From Symbiodinium kawagutii (Eukaryota; Sar; Dinophyceae; Suessiales; Symbiodiniaceae), in NCBI GenBank assembly GCA_009767595.1, contig VSDK01024302.1:552620-616619 (forward strand): a stretch of DNA of 64,000 nt, in the 5' to 3' direction. Position 1 is the stretch's first letter. The number at the start of each line of letters is the position of its first letter. The position numbers and the translations under genes are program-made. The notes beneath the pieces are model-generated. The model saw only the letters and a list, made by a program, of their open reading frames with translations. It was not told the DNA's origin and ran no database searches. Below are positions 58,286 through 64,000 of the stretch, piece after piece.

Positions 58286-58505
58286 CTACAACATGTCTTC
58301 CAGTCGTTTGCTAATACATCGAAACCGCCCGTGCAGTGGGTCTCCAAACTTTCCGATGCCAGCCACTCGATCTCCGAAGGCCTTCCTGGGCCCAACACTG
58401 GGAATCGCCCAAAAAATGGAGCCAGCAGGAGCCGAAGAGATCAAAGCCCTAGATCCGTGTTCAACAAACCACCCGTGTTCAGGAAAGATCTCCGCCCATT
58501 GAAGG
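58286..58505 (-). CDS. Candidate exon, unknown protein
   Basis: Frame FPEHGWFVEHGSRALISSAP, then FGDRVAGIGKFGDPLHGRFR, ending at a stop at 58286. A second frame (EIEWLASESLETHCTGGFDV) is open in the 3' half after an AG acceptor. Real coding is likely; the frame is not settled. Confidence 0.35.
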
Positions 58506-61334
58506 TAAACATAGGTAAACTGGTTTGTTGTGATGTCCCCTACCAGTGGTGTCAATATTAGTAACCCCATTTCATGGACACTGGCCAATGTGAGATATGT
58601 AGGGGCCATGGGATGGCATAGGCACAGGCGAGAAATCATGAGGGCATGACGGTACGCCCGTGCTGGTCACATCGCACACTGTGTGAAATAGATAATGATG
58701 ATCCATCCCCAATCTTAAGATCTTATAGATACAAATGTGAGATACATGATACATCAATCAACTGCAGCGCTTGATCATTCCCAAGGTCCACCCAATCATC
58801 GCTCTGGTGATTTCGCCTTTCCAATGGTTACCATTGTTTTTTGTTTTTTGGGGTTTTTGGTCCCAAGCTTAAGCCAAAGTAATCTAGATGCATGAAGGCA
58901 AACAAACAGCAAATAGTCAGAATGAATTTCCTTTGGAAAATATCAGGTGGCATTAGGTGCACATTGAACACCTTATTGTTTCCAAGGACTGTTGTGGGCG
59001 CAAAGAAAAGTCACAATCATAGGATTATGACTGATTTTGTGGTCTTATCTCTGATTTTCTGCGCCCACAACAATCCTTGTGTTTTTTTGTTGGTCCTTTT
59101 TGAAGAAACACCCATCTGTGCGAATCCCATGCTTCAAACACCAGTAAGCAATGATCGTGATTTTGTATCGGATATGATATAACCACCAACTAAAATACCA
59201 TCAAATACTACCCAGGGGCCCTGAGCACCCCATACTAGACACCTAGTGCCTGAGGGTATCAACTAACCACATGTGCAAATCCAAAATCCACGAGAGCTGC
59301 CTGCCCTGGCGCTGCCAAGTTGCTTGAACTCTTCGAAAGGCACAGTTTCTCCAGCGGCCTCTGTCTCCTTCACCCTGCATTTCTTGTGCGCTTAAGCGCT
59401 GGTTGCTGTCGGCTTGTTTTTGCTTCAGGGAGTGCAACATATGCCAATAAATTGAAGATTGTGGAGCACATATGAACACCCTAATGAATGTGTACATATG
59501 GACCCCTCTAGCTCAAAAACCATGAGCAGAAGACAGCAAAAGACTTGAAGGATACCAAATGCGGTCGGCTTCATCTTCCAGCAATCCGTTTGAAACTCGT
59601 TTTGTGCAGTCCTGTGCTGGTTGATGCAAAAGCAGCACATCCATGCATACCTGGGTGCGGACACGGGTGGTGCAAACGCCAGCACAATAGAAGTGAACCA
59701 CACGGCGGAATGAAGTGCTGGCCACAGGATCTCACAGGACACTTGAGGTGCCCTGCGATCTTTCCAGGGCTCCCCATACAGCTTCATGATTCGTTGGCGT
59801 CGCGAACATTTTGTTACACTGCAGGCCTTCGCATGCACCATTCGATGCCCTCAACAAATTACATGAGATTCGTATGATATCATGCTATATATATCTATAT
59901 CATGTTACCAAATTATGCTGTCATTGTTGCATATCTGATTCCAATGCACGATATTCTATGCATGCCTAATATACTTACGCATCCTTCTTGCAAATCTAGC
60001 AGTGCCACCGAGATGCGTTCGCTTGGGATCGGCACCATAATCTTCGCAGTACTGCTGCAGGGTGTCCATGATGTCACCCATCCTCAGCACGGTGATCCAC
60101 AGCTGGACAGCAGCTCTCAGAAGTCTAACCTTGCGGTGATCTGCTCTGCGTTGAGATGTCCCAGAATAGCATCTCGGATTCGCGATGTTTTGGCTTGGGG
60201 CAACATGGTCAGCATTGGTTCTACAAGTACCCTTTATGACACCTTATGACGTCTTACATGACCACTGAAAGCCTTCATAATCCTTGAACTGTCAACATCT
60301 TTCACTGAGCTTCTTATAGCCCCAGGTGTAGCTCAGCATGAAGGAAGCGCTTGCTGCCTCAGTCAGTGCTTGGATGGCAAACAGGCAATGAGACATGCAA
60401 TGCCGTTGCAACGATGGTAACTGTCTGGCGGCCCTTGTGGACAAGGCGATGCTGAAAATTTGCAGTTTGGACACTGCTACTTTGCGCCTCGTCTACCGAC
60501 TCCAGGCAGTCCACGTAAGCCGCACCCATCCTTGCACCAAGGACGAATGTCACATGCATCATAAGCACCAAGGATTGCCAGTGCAGTTGATAGTTTGCAG
60601 GAATCTGTTATAATCTGTTCAAGCACTTTCAACAGCTAATTCTGCACAAAAAAGAATAGAATGTCGCATCACTGTGATCTCTGTTCAATTTCAAGAGGGT
60701 CATCCCTGGTTGGTGTTGGTTTTTGGAAATGGTTTTGCTTGGAAATAGAGATGTCGTTACCAGCAGCTAGGTTGCAACACAATAGTTAGTTAGTATCCAA
60801 AGAGGATTTGCACGGGGGAGTGTAGACGAGGACCTATCTGGAATGTCGACATCTCGGATTTTGTGGGATGTACGTTAACAACGCTTGAAAAAATCATTGC
60901 AGTACAGTACAAGGACATTTTACCAAGTACAAGTGCCCCGTAAGCACCCTCAAGAAGTCACGTCGATATTTCTATAACACAAGGGGGGCTCAGATCGGAG
61001 GGAAGGACTGAAGAAAGAAAATAAACACACAATTTTCACTTCTCGGTGATGCAAAACGTGCACATTACCTACAAACGATCACAAATGTAGCTTTTGTAGC
61101 TAAAGAGTTTATATACGAGTTTTCCCATGTTCACCCTACCCTGGCTCTACAGGTATGGTGGTGTCTCAAAATTCCCCATATCATCCACTACTCACCGTTT
61201 GTAGTAATAAACCAGCCATTTGTGGGGCTCCCTATGTTGAGAAACCCCTGGTATTCTCGAGCTGCTCAGCGGATCACACCATTTTGACCCGCAAACGGCG
61301 GACTTGTTTGGCTCAAGGCTGGCCTTAGATGCGA

Positions 61335-61396
61335 TATGGGTGACCCATGGTGACCCATGGTGGCCCATGGTGGCCCATGGTGGCCCATGGTGGCCC
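61335..61396. repeat. Tandem TGGCCCATGG repeat
   Basis: Five to six units of an 11-bp repeat (TGACCCATGG then TGGCCCATGG) containing the palindrome CCATGG. Confidence 0.9.
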
Positions 61397-62010
61397 TGGC
61401 CCAAGGTCCAACCACTGACCAACCATGGAATAGAAACCATTGACGCAACAGCAAGGCCAAACTGAGCACTGTAAAGAAACATCCTTGCGGACCTCTTCGT
61501 ATGCATAGGGTGTACAAAACTCCTGCACTCAGTATGCCGTATGCCTCTCTGATACGTCGGGATTGTGGTTCGGCCAAGTCTCTGCTGGGGGTGAACGATC
61601 AAGGGGGCGTAGCTTTGTCTGGACGTGCTCGGCTGGGAAAGCGTTGGAATGCGAGGAATGCCTCGGAAACACAACGGCGAGGTTCCAAAAAATCCATAAA
61701 GCCAAGAAATGAAGACCAATAGATTCATAAAGCCAAGAAATGAAGACAACTGACATACAACTGACCACATTCCAAAACCGTTTGAGTAAGGAGCGCAGAA
61801 ACATCAGAAACATGAAGGCCAAAGTGTAAAACAATAAAAGTGATGGAAAGTGTATGTCCGTAAATGCTAAAAGTATGCGTGTGTGCCCAGATGCCTTCAC
61901 ATCTTGATCAATTGTTCACAGCCTGCATAGATGCATAGATGTCACGATATCATGATATAGTTTGCAGGTCATGCGCGCGCGTGCCCTGCACTTATGTCAA
62001 ACATGCTGTA

Positions 62011-62215
62011 GGTAGGTAGGTAGGTAGGTAGGTAGGTAGGTAGGTAGGAAGGAAGGAAGGAAGGAAGGAAGGAAGGAAGGAAGGAAGGAATGTATGTATG
62101 TATGTATGTACTAGGTAGGTAGGTAGGTAGGTAGGTAGGTATGTATGTATGTATGGATGTATGTATGTATGTATGTATGCATGTATGTATGTATGTATGT
62201 ATGCATTGTTGCATG
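62011..62215. repeat. Compound GGTA / GGAA / TATG tetranucleotide repeat
   Basis: GTAG, GAAG, TATG, GTAG and TATG blocks in succession, each internally regular, suggesting stepwise expansion of point variants of one unit. Confidence 0.95.
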
Positions 62216-62471
62216 TATGCATCCAGTATCTAGGTATCTGTGTATTCGTATTCATTGGTAGATGGAACTGTATTGTTGCCATTCATGCATGCATTAATAT
62301 TATGTATGTCTGTGCCATTTGCAAGTACCGCTTTCTTGCATGTATGCAGTATATGTGTGTATGTGCTTGTGCGACTGTGCGATCTTGTGCAGGCATATGG
62401 CTTCCAATGTGTAAAAAAAATGAATGTATATCATAAGAAAATGCACATGGGTACTTTATGTATGGATTTTG

Positions 62472-62510
62472 GTGTGGGTGTGTGTGCGTGTGTGGGTGGG
62501 GGGGGCGGGA
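62472..62510. repeat. TG-rich microsatellite
   Basis: GTGTGTGCGTGTGTGGGTGGGGGGGGCGGG; grades into a G-run. Confidence 0.8.
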
Positions 62511-62675
62511 TATGTCTGTTTGTATGGATGTATGCATGTATGTGGGTGCGTGCGCATGTCTGCCTGGAGATGGTACATGTATGTGCCAACATGTGTATAC
62601 CACAATTCGCTATGCATATAAGTATCGTGTGCCTGTCCTGGCTGGGTGTCTGACACGCCGTCTCTATTCTGTCTG

Positions 62676-62758
62676 TCTCTCCCTCTCTCTCCTCTCCAGC
62701 TACCGCTGCCACTCTCGCTCTGGCTCTCTTTTTTCCTCTCTCTCTCTCTCTTATATAT
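62676..62758. repeat. (CT)n microsatellite
   Basis: Two CTCT blocks separated by about 35 bp of C/T/G-rich sequence. Confidence 0.85.
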
Positions 62759-63707
62759 AGTTTCAGGCCTGCGTCATTATCTGGAGCTACATGCTGGCAC
62801 GAGCATGGTCAGGTCAGGACAAATCAGGGATGTGTGATTGCGCACGGGCATAAGGAATGGAGAATTCTAAAGTTACACAAGCAGTCACAAGTACAAACAT
62901 TGTTTTGATACAATCCCTGCGCCTGCTGAAAATCTAAAGGGCTCATCATGCTCAAACGACAGGCACCCTGTGGCACCCGCACTCATTTGCTACATCGTAG
63001 GGCCCCAATCACTGCTCCATTTTTGGGTCATCATTTTCCCCATTCAATCATCAGCAGCATTCCCAGCACCAATTGTCATCATCCAGATTCTCATATTCAT
63101 CCTCACCCGCATGCAGACAGTCATCGTCATCATTTTGTCATCGCTGTCAGCATACGGGTCATCATATCTCATCATTGTCGTCATCATACACTCTCGTCAC
63201 TTTCATCAGCACCAACAGCATCTCATGTACACATTGTACACCTTTGCTCCTCTTCTTTTTCTTCCTGTGTTCTTGCGTTTGATATTCATCCATCATCGCC
63301 ACCATAAGCATCATCATGAATCATCATCCCTGCCGTTTCAATATGCTTCAACAAACAAGTGCCCAGACCTAGTGAAAGATGAAAATTTGGAAAGAGATGA
63401 AAAGAGTCTTTCCTTCATACTACTGAATCTACTGAAGTTTCATGGTGGCTGAGGCCCAAACAAGCATATTGAGGAATCCTAAGCTGATCTCGCTGCTCCT
63501 CACCGGTCAGACGAGGCTCAAACAGCGCTCAAAACATGAACCAAGCAGGTGCCTTCATACAGGCAATTAATTTATCACAGTGAAATCAGTGAAATACGTG
63601 AAATATAGTGAAATCATATTGAATGAGGGCTGTTGCAGCTACAAGATTTTTCCCATTGCTGTGACAACTTCTGCTCTATGTACAGGGTTCGTCGCTGATC
63701 TCTAGCA

Positions 63708-64000
63708 TCACTTTCGCATGTCAGGCTTTTGAAGCACCACAGCCCAGCAACAAACAGCGAAGTAACCATCTCCTCCCAACACCTGGTGGAAAGTCTGACG
63801 GCTCCACCAAGCAAAAACGCGTCCAGTTTGAATGCTATGGGACAGAGCAAGCTCTCGATCCTTGGTGTGCAATACCAGGGTGGCTTCAGATCCTTTCCTC
63901 CCATCAACTGGCACAAAGACGCACAGGGAGACCTCGCGGCGGTTGTCCGGGAGTAAGCCACCGTTGTCCACCTCCATGGTGTTTCCAGGGCGCAGCAGTC
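63708..64000 (-). CDS. 3' end of a 2-oxoglutarate/Fe(II)-oxygenase-like protein (partial)
   Basis: A 97-codon frame entering from the right edge and ending at a TGA (63708-63710). It contains MEVDNGGLLPDNRREVSLCV, then GSEATLVLHT, then GRVFAWWSRQTFHQVL and GYFAVCCW. The spacing and G-R-x-x-x-x-W-S-x-x-x-x-H-x-V pattern match the second half of the jelly-roll core in prolyl-hydroxylase-type dioxygenases. The His of F-H-Q-V would be the distal iron ligand. Where the proximal H-x-D should be, the sequence has E-V-D, and the arginine expected after the distal His is not seen. So the fold is a fair inference and activity doubtful. The 5' part lies outside the window. Confidence 0.5.
   Translation of the reverse strand, partial: LLRPGNTMEVDNGGLLPDNRREVSLCVFVPVDGRKGSEATLVLHTKDRELALSHSIQTGRVFAWWSRQTFHQVLGGDGYFAVCCWAVVLQKPDMRK

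Larger units (their letters stand above)
58506..63707. other. Long low-information stretch with microsatellites
   Basis: Open patches at 59540-59800 and 60300-60540 on minus (for example ALSTRAARQLPSLQRHCMSH) have competing frames. The remainder is AT-rich or repetitive. No gene called. Confidence 0.35.

Noticed and set aside
61298..61318. TTTGGCTCAAG on plus as a second relict spliced leader
   Set aside because: Only the last 11 bases match; the upstream half does not, and no reading frame follows it on that strand.
1..64000. tRNA, rRNA, CRISPR, transposase or reverse-transcriptase genes
   Set aside because: I looked for cloverleaf-type blocks, rRNA-like stretches, regularly spaced repeats and polymerase motifs such as YADD and saw none; a covariance-model or profile scan was not possible here.

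Overview
The window is nuclear DNA of a dinoflagellate, most likely Symbiodiniaceae or a close relative. The evidence is: genes cut into many short exons (often 20-140 nt); 5' splice sites that are GT, GC or GA with 3' sites ending AG; a long array-type pentatricopeptide-repeat gene with the 'AISACEKGGQW' flavour common in these algae; abundant simple repeats; and every gene I could resolve lying on the minus strand. I see no bacterial-type operon, rRNA, tRNA, CRISPR array or transposase. The exon models were built by hand from reading frame, splice phase and family resemblance; no search was run.

Layout, left to right (all genes on minus). 505-9989: a complete 15-exon tyrosine-aminotransferase-like gene (442 aa). 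About 12.3-20.1 kb: a stretch with many coding-looking exons that I could not join into full models, including one TPR-like C-terminus ending at 15548. 20353-40838: a very large gene of at least 38 exons and 980 aa for a SPRY-domain, hnRNP U-like protein. Its 3.85-kb intron at 31799-35646 contains a complete same-strand PPR gene (32384-35238). 41636-42871: an intronless 411-codon reading frame with a degenerate copy of the dinoflagellate spliced leader at its 5' end, so a probable retrogene. 45063-46330: the last three exons of an unknown gene, whose final intron carries a 0.4-kb ATG microsatellite and is bounded by 11-bp direct repeats. 46.3-63.7 kb: mainly low-complexity DNA with scattered candidate exons. 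63708-64000: the 3' end of a gene resembling 2-oxoglutarate/Fe(II) oxygenases.

Other structure: a diverged dispersed repeat of about 0.5 kb is present twice, once in an intron of the aminotransferase gene and once in an intron of the SPRY gene, in the same orientation. Microsatellites are concentrated in introns and between genes.

The genes do not form an obvious pathway. They look like a co-directional run of unrelated genes (amino-acid metabolism, RNA binding, organelle RNA processing), as expected for dinoflagellate chromosomes where polycistronic transcripts are resolved by spliced-leader trans-splicing.
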